Part shown: positions 49,997-61,535 of the stretch, piece after piece
How positions within the stretch are numbered: the first letter of the stretch is position 1
How the letters are laid out: every line of letters begins with the position of its first letter
Source: Trema orientale
Lineage: Eukaryota > Streptophyta > Magnoliopsida > Rosales > Cannabaceae
NCBI GenBank assembly: GCA_002914845.1
Contig: JXTC01000056.1
Location: 835,223-899,222 of the forward strand
DNA: 64,000 nt
Reading direction: 5' to 3'
The notes under the pieces: model-generated
Seen by the model: only the letters and a program-made list of their open reading frames with translations
Databases searched by the model: none
Told to the model about the DNA's origin: nothing
Made by a program: the position numbers and the translations under genes

Positions 49997-51691
49997 TTTT
50001 ACAGGGTGATTCCTTTTCCACTTCATTGATTATGGAAAAGAATAAAGATCTTTGAGTCAGCAAATTTATACCAAGACATGGGTCCCATTGATTTTACGTA
50101 CTGATAAACCATTGTTCATCTAAAGATACAAAGTCAAAAGTTTTGTTTTATGTACAGTTCAAATAATGAAACAAGAAATAGAAATCTTTTGATTCTATAT
50201 TTTTGTTGCTGTAATATATACAAATTGTCGGACATTGTCTTTCGCAAAATCCTTATTCATAGCCTTAGAATTTTAACACAATTCTTTATTGAAAACAAGA
50301 AAAAAATAAATTTTGTAAGAGAAAAAAAATTCCAAGACAACATACCATTGTGATAAAGTTTCAAAACTAATAAATACCCGTAGAGTGAGTGCTGAAGTAG
50401 TAGAAAACTTAAGAAGTAAAAACTAGGAGCTTGAATCTTGAATCTTGTACTCGAGCGTCTGCACACGCAAGTCAATAAGTGAAATTCAATATAATTGGCA
50501 AACAAAACAAACAAATTTCTTGGTTCCAAAACAACTAACGATCGTAAGTCATAATTGGTTATGTACAATTCTGACTTAAAATCTTTTACATTCTAATGTC
50601 TTTAAAGCTCAAAGAATTCTGTGTCACTTTGCTTGGTGGAGACTAGTTGAGCTGTTTCCATCTGGGAAAGCTGTTTTAAGCTCTCTTATCAATTTAATGG
50701 CGGTGAAGAACTCAACTGCCTAGTCAACTAGATGTATTTTTTCTCTTTTCAGCTAAACTTTGAATAATTTGTACAAATTCACTTTCGCTGAGGTCTAATT
50801 AAAGCAAAAAGAGATGAGGATTGGTATCCAAAAAAGCTTCAAAAACAAACTGCAACACACCATTCAGACTATAAAGATGGTAAGATAGCAAGCACCCACT
50901 GATTTTTTTCCAAACAAAATTTCGGGCATTTATTCACAAGCTTTAGTAGTATTTTATGCTTTGATTCAATGTAAATTGTTGGAACTGGAAATTATATATA
51001 GTCTTTGACGTACAAATGTAGATGACTGTGATGGGCCAGATCGTAAAAGAGCAACAAAAAGATGATGAGATGCAGACAACCTCAAACATGGAATACGAAT
51101 CTCTGTCATAGTTCATTTCTTGAATCTAAGAACACAGCAACCCATTCTCGAATACGACCCTTGTACATAATTTATAGTTAGATGTATTATACTGATGGTT
51201 ATATACAATCCTATCTGCTAATATAATATTTTATGCATGCATGTCAAAATGTAGCAAGGATAAGTAAACTTTGTCAAATACAGCGCCACAAAGTGAAAGG
51301 CTTACTAAGTAGGGTATAACTATATAAGTAACCAATGTTTTAAGGAAAAAGGAAAAGGAAAGATCATTTGATAGACAGTCCATATGGACAAAGGTGTAGC
51401 ATATGAATTTAAAATAGTAATAATAAGAAAGAAAAAATATGTGATGGTGGAAGCAAACACATTACACACATCAATAAAAAGAAAAAAAAAATGCTTAATA
51501 TTGTATACAACTATAAAATACGTTCTTTAGTTTTATTTGTTCATTTAGAGGAGATGAATTGACTAGGTGGGGAACACACACAGAGTTATCAGAAGATGAA
51601 TATGGAATCAAGTAATTGTGAATAAAAGAGAGCTAAATGAGAATGGATAAAAGATTGCTTACTCATCAACAAACATGAAACTTCACTCTTT
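49997..51691. other. spacer between the PAT gene and the NB-LRR gene
   Basis: This holds the 3' untranslated ends of the two convergent genes and otherwise AT-rich sequence. There are short ORFs only, none recognisable, and no repeat structure that I can see. Confidence 0.5.
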
Positions 51692-53521
51692 CTAAATGGA
51701 AGAGCTGCTACTTCCTGCACTTGGATCACTCTGTTGAGATAATCCAATGCGTTTATATGGGACATGAGCTATCTTAGGCCAATCTTCACCTCCATGTTCT
51801 CTACACCTTTCCAGAAGTTGAGGACAATCTTGAATTGAGAGGTGCTGGAGTGCAGCAAGACATTTTACACCTTCAGGAAAAACTGTGACATTTTGACAAT
51901 CTGAAAGTACTAAAGATCTCAGTGAAGCAAGTTTCTCAATCCACTCTGGCAAAGCTTTTAAACCAGGACAGCTACCGATCTCTAGGCTATGCATTGTCGT
52001 GAGCTTCTGTAACCCATCTGGCAGAGTCTTGAATTTTGGACAACTTATGATGGTCAGACTACAAAGGGCAGAAAGGTATTCAACCCCTTCTGGTAACAAA
52101 CCAAGACTTGGACAGTACATTATGGTCAAGTTTTCAAGAGAAGTGAGATATTGAAATCCCATTGTTAAAGAAGATAGATTATTGCAGTTCTCAATGGATA
52201 AAGTTCGGATGTTACTCAAGCGTCCAATCTCAATATCTGGCAATGACAGCAGACTGTTGCAATCACCTATCTCCAAGGACTCCAAAGCATTGAGGTTTTG
52301 CAAACTCTGTGGCAGAGAAGCAAGGTCTTCACACCATCGAATTGCAAGTGACCTCAGAGCTGTAAGGTTTCCCAATTCAGAAGGTAGTAAATGAAGCTTT
52401 GGACAAGAGTTTATCCCTAGAGATGTAAGAAGAGAATTTTTCACAGGAAATTCTCCTGAGAAGTAAATCAAATCTCTGACTTTATCAATCACAAGAGTTC
52501 GAAGGCAGGTGAGGCTTTGAAAATAGTGAATCAAATTTGCACTACAGTCTCGCAGCTCCAGATATTCAAGAGACATAAGTACTGGCATAACATTAAGCTG
52601 CGGACAACTAGAGACGGTTAATTTTTTCAAGCCTGGGAAAGCCTCTCCACCATAAGGACTTGACCATTCTTCTAGACCAGGGAAATCAATAAGGATCAGT
52701 TCTTTCAGGGATGGAAATGGACTCTGGATCCCTTGACCATAGAACTCTTTGCCGATATGTCTCACACCATGCATTTCTCTCAATGAGAGAGTGTTAAGAA
52801 ACCGAAGGTTCCCAAGAGTTGGAAGATGCTCACTGTTCTTACAGCTGATCAAGTGAATTACATTCAAATAGGGAACATCCCAGTGAGGAAATCTTTTCCC
52901 TGGGTATCCATTTATAAGTAGCCTTCTGAGATTTTGATTTGGTTGGAGGTGCTCAAGGACTTGTTCACATAATAAAATATCACATGATATTCCCGATGCG
53001 CTTGATTTTATATCTCTTTTTGTTCTTGGATTTGATGAGTTAGCCTGTCGTTTCATTTGAAATCTAATTAACATAGATTCCTGTGATGGATTAGTTTTCT
53101 CAGAATTATCATCACTGCCCCAGTGAAGTCCCAACGACTCAATTCCCCCCTTCTCCCTCAACTTAGCTTCTCCTGCAACATCTGCAGTATGCAAGTTTTT
53201 TAGGTGTGTAATTTTTAAACTTCCTCGAAGGTTAAACAATCCTAGAAGCCTAATATCTGGATTCCCACCTACAACAACAAGGGGTAATGTTTGAAGCTGA
53301 TATTGATCATCTGCGGATTTATACCTATAGAAATGTCTTGAAGGGAACATTCCAGTCAATGCTTCACATCCAGCATTATTGAGATGTCTGAGGTTCCTCA
53401 TTTTTTCCAAATCAGGCAATTCTTCAAGAAGATAGCAGTTGAAGAGGTTCAAAGTTTGTAATAAGTGGAGTCTCCCTAATACCAGGAGGCAACACTTGGA
53501 TAGGCGTGTGAGATAGGTCAA
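51692..53521 (-). CDS. LRR half of a CC-NB-LRR resistance-type gene
   Basis: An open frame of about 600 codons encodes the leucine-rich repeat region that should follow the NB-ARC half in the next entry. The true shared coding begins about RLHLLQTLNLFNC (near 53470). The upstream 15 or so codons are out-of-frame readthrough. Repeats of the form LxxLxIxxCPxLxxLPxxL recur about 15 times (for example SLPQSLQNLNALESLEIGDC, LPDGLQKLTTMHSLEIGSC), and the protein ends in a Ser-rich tail after CREHGGEDWPKIAHVP. The same ending is usual in RGA-type CNLs. LRRs in these proteins sense pathogen effectors or guarded host proteins. A one-base insertion or two-base loss separates it from the N-terminal half, so translation from the normal start would not reach it. 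Confidence 0.85.
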   Translation of the reverse strand: MTYLTRLSKCCLLVLGRLHLLQTLNLFNCYLLEELPDLEKMRNLRHLNNAGCEALTGMFPSRHFYRYKSADDQYQLQTLPLVVVGGNPDIRLLGLFNLRGSLKITHLKNLHTADVAGEAKLREKGGIESLGLHWGSDDNSEKTNPSQESMLIRFQMKRQANSSNPRTKRDIKSSASGISCDILLCEQVLEHLQPNQNLRRLLINGYPGKRFPHWDVPYLNVIHLISCKNSEHLPTLGNLRFLNTLSLREMHGVRHIGKEFYGQGIQSPFPSLKELILIDFPGLEEWSSPYGGEAFPGLKKLTVSSCPQLNVMPVLMSLEYLELRDCSANLIHYFQSLTCLRTLVIDKVRDLIYFSGEFPVKNSLLTSLGINSCPKLHLLPSELGNLTALRSLAIRWCEDLASLPQSLQNLNALESLEIGDCNSLLSLPDIEIGRLSNIRTLSIENCNNLSSLTMGFQYLTSLENLTIMYCPSLGLLPEGVEYLSALCSLTIISCPKFKTLPDGLQKLTTMHSLEIGSCPGLKALPEWIEKLASLRSLVLSDCQNVTVFPEGVKCLAALQHLSIQDCPQLLERCREHGGEDWPKIAHVPYKRIGLSQQSDPSAGSSSSSI

Positions 53522-55244
53522 GATACTTCAAACAAGATAAGTTCTGAATCGATTCTAAAGTTTGAAGGCCACATCCAGTCAAACCCAGCACTTGCAAATA
53601 TCTAAAATTGGCATAAATTTTGCGACATTCGATGTCTCTAAAATTACCTGCTGAATACAGCAAGAGAGTTCGCAAACGCTTTGCTTTATATAATTCGTTT
53701 GGGAACATAGATGACTTGAAATCACAAACAACAGATGAGTGCCGAATCCGCGTAAAATTGACTGGAGCTGGTAAGCCACGGTCAAGTATGGTGTACTCTG
53801 ATCCAGCAACAAATTGTGCAAGTTCATAAATGACATCATGCATCTTGTATCCAGTGCCGTTGACACCCTGATCACGTTGTTCTATCTCTTGGAAAAAAGA
53901 CATCCACAGAAGATCATTGAAGTAGTCATTGCCTATGTCCTCAGGCAATCTACTTCCTTCCCTGGATTCAATTAAACCTTGTGCCATCCAGAGATGGATC
54001 AGTTTTTCTTTCTTGATATCATAACTTCTAGGAAATATAGAGCAAAAGGAAAAGCAAGGCTTAAGTTGGGGAGGTAAATTAAAGTAACTCAACCTCAGAG
54101 CAGGCGTAATTCCACTTCCAACTTCATCTAATTTCCAGAGCTCGCTGTCTCGTACAGACAGCCACTCAGTTACCTCCCTTTTGAAGCGCATGAGACTTCC
54201 CAAAGTTTTAGCTGCCAGTGCCACTCCTCCGCATTTTCTCACAATTTGTTGTCCGATAGGCAAGAGAGTTGGATGTTTTTCTTCTTCTCCTCGTTGGAAA
54301 GCACGCTGCATAAACAAAGACCAGCAAACATGGTCTGATAAACCTTTTAAATCATATGGAAAAGTCGGTGAGTCCATCATGAGAGCAACTTTTCTACTAC
54401 GGGTTGTGATCAGAATTTTGCTTCCATTATAACCTCTAAAGAGAGGTTTCAACTTGTCCCAGTCGTCTTGATCTTCGGTCCAAACATCATCCAGCACAAT
54501 TAGGTACCTTTTGCTGTGTAACAAGCCCCATACTGCTGAGTGTAGTGCATCCATATTCGAGCAAGAACATATATCTTTACTAACAGCCTCGATTATGGAC
54601 ACCATTATGTTTTTGGCATCAAAGGGATCAGAAACAGAAACCCATACTCTAACATCAAAATGCTGTTTTACCCTCACATCATTATAGGCTAGTTGCGCGA
54701 GCGTTGTCTTTCCTAGCCCTCCCATGCCTACTATTAGAATACACCACACTTCTTCTCCTTGAGTAGCTTCACAGGGTAGTAAAAGCCTCACTATCTCCTC
54801 TTTCTCTTCGTCTCTTCCACGGATTTCGGATTCAACAATGAAAGAACTGGTTTCCCTTTTGTTCCACTCTCTTTGAGCCTTGCTCGCTCCCTTCAAATTC
54901 AAGCGAAGACCTTCATCTATGGTCATTTCTAGTGTATGCAACGTCTTAACCACCTTGGAGCAGTTGTGTAAGCCTGACGGACTACGGGACATTGTAAAAT
55001 CGGCTAGTAGATATTCGGCATCAAAAGCAACGTATTCAAGCTTTGACAACCAAATTCTTACAGCTGTATTGGTTTCTCGTTGATCCTTTGCATCTTCAAG
55101 AAGATCCTGAACCATTGGTAAGGTGCGCTGGAGCTTTTGGATGTTTTCCTTGAGATCCCACATGTTTCCAAACTTTTCTAGAACAGGAGTAGCCAATTTG
55201 TCAAGGACGACTTGTAAAACTGGGGAGAGGAGTAAACTTTCCAT
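53424..55244 (-). CDS. CC-NB-ARC half of a CC-NB-LRR resistance-type gene
   Basis: A 606-codon intronless frame starts at ATG 55244. The coiled-coil domain is at about 1-130, with a divergent EDVID region (VAFDAEYLLADF). NB-ARC motifs in order: P-loop GMGGLGKTT 173-181, kinase-2 YLIVLDDVW 247-255, RNBS-B GSKILITTR 274-282, a variant GLPL box CGGVALAAK 338-346, RNBS-D CFSFCSIFPRSYD, and MHD at 468-470 (YKMHDVIYELA). The first LRRs follow (LSCLKYLDLSHTPI). The frame then shifts near 53473-53490 and ends 25 or so codons later in missense. Such proteins bind ATP and act as intracellular immune receptors. All NB motifs are intact, so the break may be recent, a polymorphism or a sequence error. As written, a product lacking nearly all LRRs would result. 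Confidence 0.9.
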   Translation of the reverse strand: MESLLLSPVLQVVLDKLATPVLEKFGNMWDLKENIQKLQRTLPMVQDLLEDAKDQRETNTAVRIWLSKLEYVAFDAEYLLADFTMSRSPSGLHNCSKVVKTLHTLEMTIDEGLRLNLKGASKAQREWNKRETSSFIVESEIRGRDEEKEEIVRLLLPCEATQGEEVWCILIVGMGGLGKTTLAQLAYNDVRVKQHFDVRVWVSVSDPFDAKNIMVSIIEAVSKDICSCSNMDALHSAVWGLLHSKRYLIVLDDVWTEDQDDWDKLKPLFRGYNGSKILITTRSRKVALMMDSPTFPYDLKGLSDHVCWSLFMQRAFQRGEEEKHPTLLPIGQQIVRKCGGVALAAKTLGSLMRFKREVTEWLSVRDSELWKLDEVGSGITPALRLSYFNLPPQLKPCFSFCSIFPRSYDIKKEKLIHLWMAQGLIESREGSRLPEDIGNDYFNDLLWMSFFQEIEQRDQGVNGTGYKMHDVIYELAQFVAGSEYTILDRGLPAPVNFTRIRHSSVVCDFKSSMFPNELYKAKRLRTLLLYSAGNFRDIECRKIYANFRYLQVLGLTGCGLQTLESIQNLSCLKYLDLSHTPIQVLPPGIRETPLITNFEPLQLLSS

Positions 55245-56545
55245 TTCTTACAGGAGCACAAGAACCAAAAGGACTGTTGATGAAATGATTATTAAGGAAC
55301 TGAACTCGAAAGGCTAAGATGGTTTGTTTGAAAGGCTACTGAACCTCCCATGAACATTCAAAGGCCAGAAAAGCAGTGTAGGATAACTTATTCCTTACAT
55401 CCAATCAACTCAAAGTCAACACATTTTGCTTTTTCTATTGATAGGGGTAAGGACGTAAGGTGCACTGCTATGAAGCTGGAAAGTGATGATGCTGAATCTA
55501 GCGGCTGAAATCATTCGCTGTTTTGTGTCATTTTTCTATTAAGCTAAGCTAATCATCTACTCCTTATTTACTTGTCGTTTGTTTTTAGTCTCATCCTCTG
55601 GTCCCTAGTTGTTTAAGTTTTATTTTGGTCCAAAAGGGGGTAGTGTTGAACTGAGCAAGGCCTTACTCATAGTGATGTTGCTGGGTTGTAATAGACAGAT
55701 TTGGACATTGTATTTTCCCTCTTGAGTTTGAGAGTTTCCTCCCTCTATAGCTATGGATTTGGCTCTCTGTTGAGCTTCTTGTTGCATCAACTGTCCCACG
55801 ATTTTCAAATTATCCATTCAGTTTTCATTTTTCCCATCGTCATATTGTTTAACAAGTGGCTTGGATTTAGTCAAAATACTCGTTATTTCCACGTTAGAAT
55901 GACATTTTAATTGTCTTCAGTATTTCTAGATACTACAATGTATATGTATTAATATTAGTATATAGTTTGTCTCATATCAATTTCGTGTGGACAAGCTGTT
56001 TAGTATAGGATAAAACTCGAACAATTGACTCTGTATATTTAATAAACCAAGTCATTATATTTGCAAAGCATCAGGTAAAATAAACAAGGCCGCAGCGATT
56101 GTCGGGGTATTTATATGGACATTTTTTTCCGCGAGATTTTAATAAACAACTAACCAAGAGTGGATTATGCTTAAAGATCTAATCCACAGTTTTTTGTGAA
56201 TTTTAAGAATACATGATCATTCAAAAAGAAAATAAAAATAAAACAACGGGAAGTTTATGCTACTATCCCTATAGAATAGAGTTAGTCCAACATTCCGTCT
56301 TCATAGCAGAGCTTTTCTTTTCTTTCTCAATGTTAAGATGCCATGTTTAGTTCTGAAATTTTGCTTAACATTTATATTATGGGACCTATATTTGACGAGA
56401 GATTGTTCTTAGTTTCCTACTTTATCTAATCGTTTGTACCAAATAAATAAATATCAAGCACGAGCCATCAAGAGAGTTGCCACCTTCCAATTCTTTTAAA
56501 CAGAAACAAATGATTAATAAAACAAAAAACAACAAGATAAGAGGT
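55245..56545. other. promoter of the NB-LRR gene and spacer to ALG6
   Basis: This is AT-rich, with no gene recognised. The ORF at 55620-55817 (minus) has no family resemblance that I can support. Confidence 0.45.
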
Positions 56546-59500
56546 TCAAAGGAGCTTCTTTTCTTTCTGAACCAAAATTGGGCGTTTCAATAACATCCAT
56601 TGCTTTGCATTAGTGTAAACAGCAAGAGATACAAATTGTGCGAAGCAAAGCAACATAATCAGAGCTTCATAAAGGAAAGGATATCTATCGGGTGCAGGCA
56701 TGGTAAAGTAAACCGCGTGAAGAATGAGTGCGCAAAGAAGGAAGAATGATGTCACAAATGATCTTAATGAATTTGTTCCTGTGGTACCTCGACTTCGAAT
56801 AGGTGCCGCGTGGTTGAGAAGGGAAAAGAGAGCCAAGAGTGCGATGTAAGGTAGAACCAGTTTGTCACGAACTAGAAGAGGGAACATCGAGAACAAAGCA
56901 GAAAGTGTCATCCAATTATGAAGAAAAGGCTCTTCTATTGCCAAAAGACTTGCTGGCAGGAGAGGGAGCAGAATTGACTTCTCATGCACTGTGAATTTGC
57001 ATGCCGACCATTAATACAAGCTCATATTTTATATAAACTTGGAAGCAAGAAGGGTTTTAAAAAGAAAAGTGAAAAGGGGGATAAGTTCACTTACCTTGGA
57101 ATGAGAACAGGTAAAATGAGAAAGCACTATTAAGCAACCCATAAAGGAAACCTTGTTTGCTCGGATCCCATATCTGCTGAACCATTGAAGGCAGACAAGT
57201 AGAGATAGTTGCAGCAAGGCTGAGAAGTTTTAATGTTGGTGTTGTAAAGAGTCTCTTCCATTTTATAAGAACAGAAGTGGTGCACCAGAAATTGGCCACA
57301 TAGTCCTCGTATATCCCTCTCTCAAAAGGAGCCAGGCGAGAGAGAACCTGCATCATTCATCAAGCTTACACAAACCAATGCATATAATGTGTAAGATAAA
57401 AAACATGCAACTCTTGTCAACATTTTTAGAGACTATCCATGGTAGCTATTTAATGCTTTCATATAAACGAAGACATAAACAGAACGAAAGCAAAAAGAAC
57501 AACTTGCATTATCGCATACTCCCTTTTCTTTCATTCTCTCTATTTCCTTTTTTTTTTAATTGAATAAAATTACCCCATTATCTGTTCCTTTAAAGCTTCC
57601 TTTTTTTGATATGTCCCCTCTCTTACGTTCCTTGAAACTTATGCCTACCATTATTTATAAAATTTAACTCTATGACTGCACAAGCTAGAGTCCAAAATAT
57701 ATCTTTTTGTTACGTCATCAAATTCTCTTTAAAATTTCAGTCTAGAAAACTTTTTTATATAACACAAAGCAATTGAAGCAAGACTTGGTTTCTGTAATAG
57801 TAACTATAACAAACACATGGAATGCTTGAGAAAGGCAAGCAAATACATCCATCCCTGATCATAAAGCTAAAGTCTATGCATAAAAGTGTCAATGAAATCT
57901 TAAATCCCAGTAACTAGGGTTGCCTGCTTTGCTAATAAGGGTCACAGATTAAATACAGTTTTCAAAAAATTTAACGGAACCTACGTGTAGGATCTCATTC
58001 AGCATATAAAATTTATCTGATTATTCCGTTGCAAGGAAAGCCAGAGATTTTAGAATTCCAACAGCATAAATTAAAGACCATATACTTTAAGGCATCAAAC
58101 CACACTATAACCACAACAACAGAACAATTGTTTATCTAAAAGCCATAGAAGTTTAGACATAGAAGTTTAGAGCCCAATCAATCACTGGAAGCTGTATTTC
58201 CTTTTATCTGTTCAAGTAAAATGATTGGTTACCTGCAAAAAGGCTTCTTTGGAATCGATATATGGCCACCAGATAAGAGAAAATGTTCCTAGGACCACAA
58301 TGCCAAGTTTTAGCACTTCAAGAAGTGGATTCGGACGCCTCAAACATTTACCCAATAGATGACTAAAAAAAGCAGGTGCAAAATATGCACTCATCTGCAA
58401 AGGAAAAGAAGAATAAATATCACAATCACTTTCACAAGTATAAATCCGGAAAATATACTCAACGAACCCATTTCGCCAGGTAATTTTTCGTTAGATTCAT
58501 CTTCAAAATTTCAATATAATCGATATATAGAGGAAGACAACAGTGATTTAACCAGCATATAACAATTTGAAATGAAAAGCACCTGTTTGTGATTGAGAGC
58601 AAGACTGAATAAGAAACAAGCTGTAAGATCATTGTTTGACAGAACAGAGGCAATAGCTCCAACAGTCAATCCCAAGCTGATGCAATTGTACTGAAAAGAA
58701 AAGATTAGCTAAGGATGAGAAACCAAAAATTTACATTTCACAACCAACATCTTTAGAGAAAAAAGAAGATATGGTCATGAAAGCAACCAAATACGTTAAA
58801 ATCTTTACCTGAAAATGACCATGATCGATTAATATGAGACACGGATTAAGCAAAATCATTGCAATATGCCAAGCAATCTCACTTTTATGGCTATTTTTTC
58901 GACCAGCATGATACACAAACACAAAATAAAAAACTGCAGGGAAAAACATCAAAGCATCTGAGGATAACACTGTCCACCTCATGAGAAGTTTCCTGCAACA
59001 AATAACACACACCCAAAATAAAAAATCCCAGTCTTTCATTACCAACATCACAAAAATTAGAAATTTCTTCACATAGTGAAAAATAAACAGCAAAAACGAT
59101 AACGGGTCAGGAGAAAACCCCAAATAAAAATAGCCCACATTTCATTATTACCAACCATTGAACAAGAACGAAAATTTCTTCAAACAATAATGAAAAAAAC
59201 TTCAAAACCAATAATGGGTAAGAACACAAACCCCAGATAAAAATAATTCATTATACAATAAAACAAACAAAAGTAAGCCCACCATTTCATTATTACCAAC
59301 CATAGAAAAAATTGAAAATTTCTTAAAGTAATAAATAAAAAACTTCAAAAACAACAATGGGTCAGAGCACAAACCCGAAATAGGACTCATGGCCACGAGA
59401 ACTGAAAAGGGCAACAGACTCAGGGAGAAAGAATCTGAGAAAAAGGCCATGAAAGTAGCTCTGGTAAGCAGTAAGAGGAGGGTAGTCAAGGCCCCAGTAG

Positions 59501-59845
59501 CTGAGATCATTAGAACTGGTATTAGTATACCAATCCTTGATTGGAAGATGAAGCGTGATCTCCATCCAATGCCTCTGAGCTTCGAAATCGCCATACTTGG
59601 GAGGAGTTCCGGCGCCTGAATAAGGGTGTACCGAAACAGCCAATCTCACCAGAAACCCAAAAACAGCAATGGAAATAAACGCGGCTCCGATTCCTTTGTG
59701 GACGATCCAGAACCAACCATCGTCGCCATTAACGTCCTTCCCCTCGTTGATTTTCTCTGTCTTGCGTTTCAGCTCCTTGTGGGCTTCGAATAAGAAACGA
59801 CATGTCGTTTAGGAATCAGAAAAGTGAGAAATCAAGGAAAAAGTT

Positions 59846-59883
<38 letters not shown>

Positions 59884-59902
59884 GAGTACCCATTGGTGGC
59901 AT
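56546..59902 (-). CDS. ALG6: dolichyl-P-Glc:Man9GlcNAc2-PP-dolichol alpha-1,3-glucosyltransferase
   Basis: ALG6 adds the first glucose to the lipid-linked N-glycan precursor on the ER lumen side, using dolichyl-phosphate glucose. Seven exons join in frame: 59890-59902, 59375-59783, 58809-58992, 58583-58690, 58233-58394, 57095-57347 and 56546-56988 (523 aa, like the Arabidopsis protein of about 530). Family blocks are visible in order: HPYSGAGTPPKYGDFEAQRHW, DLSYWGLDYPPLTAYQSY, SSRGHES, LLMRWTVLSSDA, NPCLILIDHGHFQYNC, HKQMSAYFAPAFF, RLAPFERGIYEDYVANFWC and FALIM-type C-terminal membrane helices. About ten or more hydrophobic segments fit a GT-C multispanning ER protein. The 13-nt first coding exon (M-P-P-M plus one base) is inferred from splice signals, because exon 2 has no in-frame ATG and an upstream stop. 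The C-terminus ends in KEKKLL, a lysine-rich ER-type tail. Confidence 0.93.
59849..59886 (+). repeat. (GA)n microsatellite in ALG6 intron 1
   Basis: This is a run of about 19 GA units with one interruption. In transcript orientation it forms a CT-rich tract a few bases after the intron 1 donor, a composition often seen in plant leader introns. Confidence 0.85.
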
Positions 59903-60240
59903 CGGCTACTGAGACGCGCCAGATCTCAGGAAGAAGAAGCGGAGCTCTCCACTTATTAGTTGATCAAAACTCGAGTCACCTCTATTGGCTTAATGGGCCG
60001 TTTGGTATGGGAAGGAAAGCTGCGAACGGTGACGGGTGATGTACGAATTTTCAGAAATGTAGAAAATTGTGCTTGATTGGACGCAAGAATGTACAAATTT
60101 TTTGTATTTTATCGAAAAATAATTTAAATAATAAAATTTTTAATAGTTTTTTAATAATAAATTACAGAGCCGCCTCCTCTTTTTTTTTAGAGTATTATTA
60201 AATTTAACTTCTCACAAATTAAAAAATATATATTCTTTAA

Positions 60241-60385
60241 GGAGACGGTTATAATAGGGTGTCCCTACGTAAGGCCCATGTTTATACACCGTTTGATGAG
60301 AATTTGTGGAGAATCTACACAGATTCCCATCGAACGGTGTATAAACAGGACCTTACGTAGGGACGTCCCTATTGTAGACGCGTCC
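60241..60385. mobile_element. Mutator-type MITE, copy 3 (145 bp)
   Basis: This is a hairpin related to copies 1 and 2 (CCCTACGTAAGGCCC, CACCGTTTGATGAGAAT and inverses). The flanking 9-bp repeats ATTCTTTAA (60232-60240) and TTTCTTTAA (60386-60394) differ at one base. It sits about 340 bp upstream of the ALG6 start. Confidence 0.87.
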
Positions 60386-60542
60386 TTTCTTTAAAAGAAT
60401 TATAAAATTCACAAAAAAATCTTGGTTTATTTTTCCAAGTTATAATATTTCTAAAAATATCTACTCTTTAGTTGACTTGACTCCAAAAAAAAGTAAGTTA
60501 TAGCATTGGAAAATTCTAGTACACATGATTATTATACTATAC

Positions 60543-61535
60543 GAGAGGTTCTAGTGTAGGAGGGGCAAAATCCCTCCTACTATAAGAGTATTTTTTAGAC
60601 CGTTGGATGAAAATTGATACTAATCGAAAGATTGAGTATATAAAATGTACGATGCTCTTCAACAGATAGAAATAATTCTTAATAGTCAAAGTACAAATAA
60701 AAATTGGACGAACTTCACGTTCTCCTCTATGCCTTCTCTTTCAAACCCGTTCTTCAACATTAGAAAATGAATACTTTTCATGCTCATAAACTTAGCAACC
60801 ATATTCTAATTTTGCTCCATACAATTTACTGACTTCTACAATTATGATGGTCAATTATTGCTATTAATTCTCAAATCTTCTACATATTCCCGCAAGCAAA
60901 CAATATTCCTGGCAATAAATAAATAAAAAGTTCAAGAGATATATGTAACTGTTCGTTCCCCCTTTTGCTTTTTTTACAAACCCTTTCCTTGTTTAATTGT
61001 TGTTCATAGGGTTATATTGAGATTTTCATATGTAAAAGGCTTCAAATCTAGGAAAGTAAATGAATAAATTGTTATATTGACAATGGTGGTGGAGATATGA
61101 AATTGCTGTAGGATTGAAAAGATAAAGCATATTTGAAATTTAAACCAATATAATTTTGATTTTTAAGAAATTTACTGTGGTGAAAATGAGGCTTGATTTA
61201 GAAGAGAGAGAGTGTGGGCACATAAGAAGGGAGATAGTAAGGACGAAAATCAAGTACATCTCTACTCAATTTAATCAACTAGATTTGTGGAAGATCATCG
61301 AAGAGAGAGAGAGAATAACAGATGCCATAGCCATGGTTAGATCTGGGAAAAGTTTCAAGTGGTGTAGCAAGAGAAGAAACAATATACAATGGTACTGGGC
61401 ATACTTTGGTGTATCAAGGTGTAGTTATTATCGTTTTAGACTATTAGTTTTACTATCATTGGATTAAATCCGATGGCCTAAATACTGCCCCTACAAGTAG
61501 GAGGGATTTTGCCCCTCCTACACTAGAATTTCCTT
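60543..61535. mobile_element. second Mutator-type element family, full-length (993 bp)
   Basis: The ends TTCTAGTGTAGGAGGGGCAA / inverse pair closely, including the inner GGGATTTTGCCCCTCC, and an exact 9-bp target duplication ATACTATAC flanks the element (60534-60542, 61536-61544). Its interior includes an ORF (61156-61467) rich in Arg and Glu with no recognised domain, probably not a gene. A related right end occurs at 62250-62436. Confidence 0.82.

Noticed and set aside
55620..55817. Minus-strand ORF of 65 codons
   Set aside because: A Gln-rich peptide without start context, conserved motif or neighbour support. Probably chance.
61156..61467. Possible gene inside the 993-bp element
   Set aside because: Low-complexity Arg/Glu-rich peptide with no domain. 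Element ends and target duplications explain the segment.
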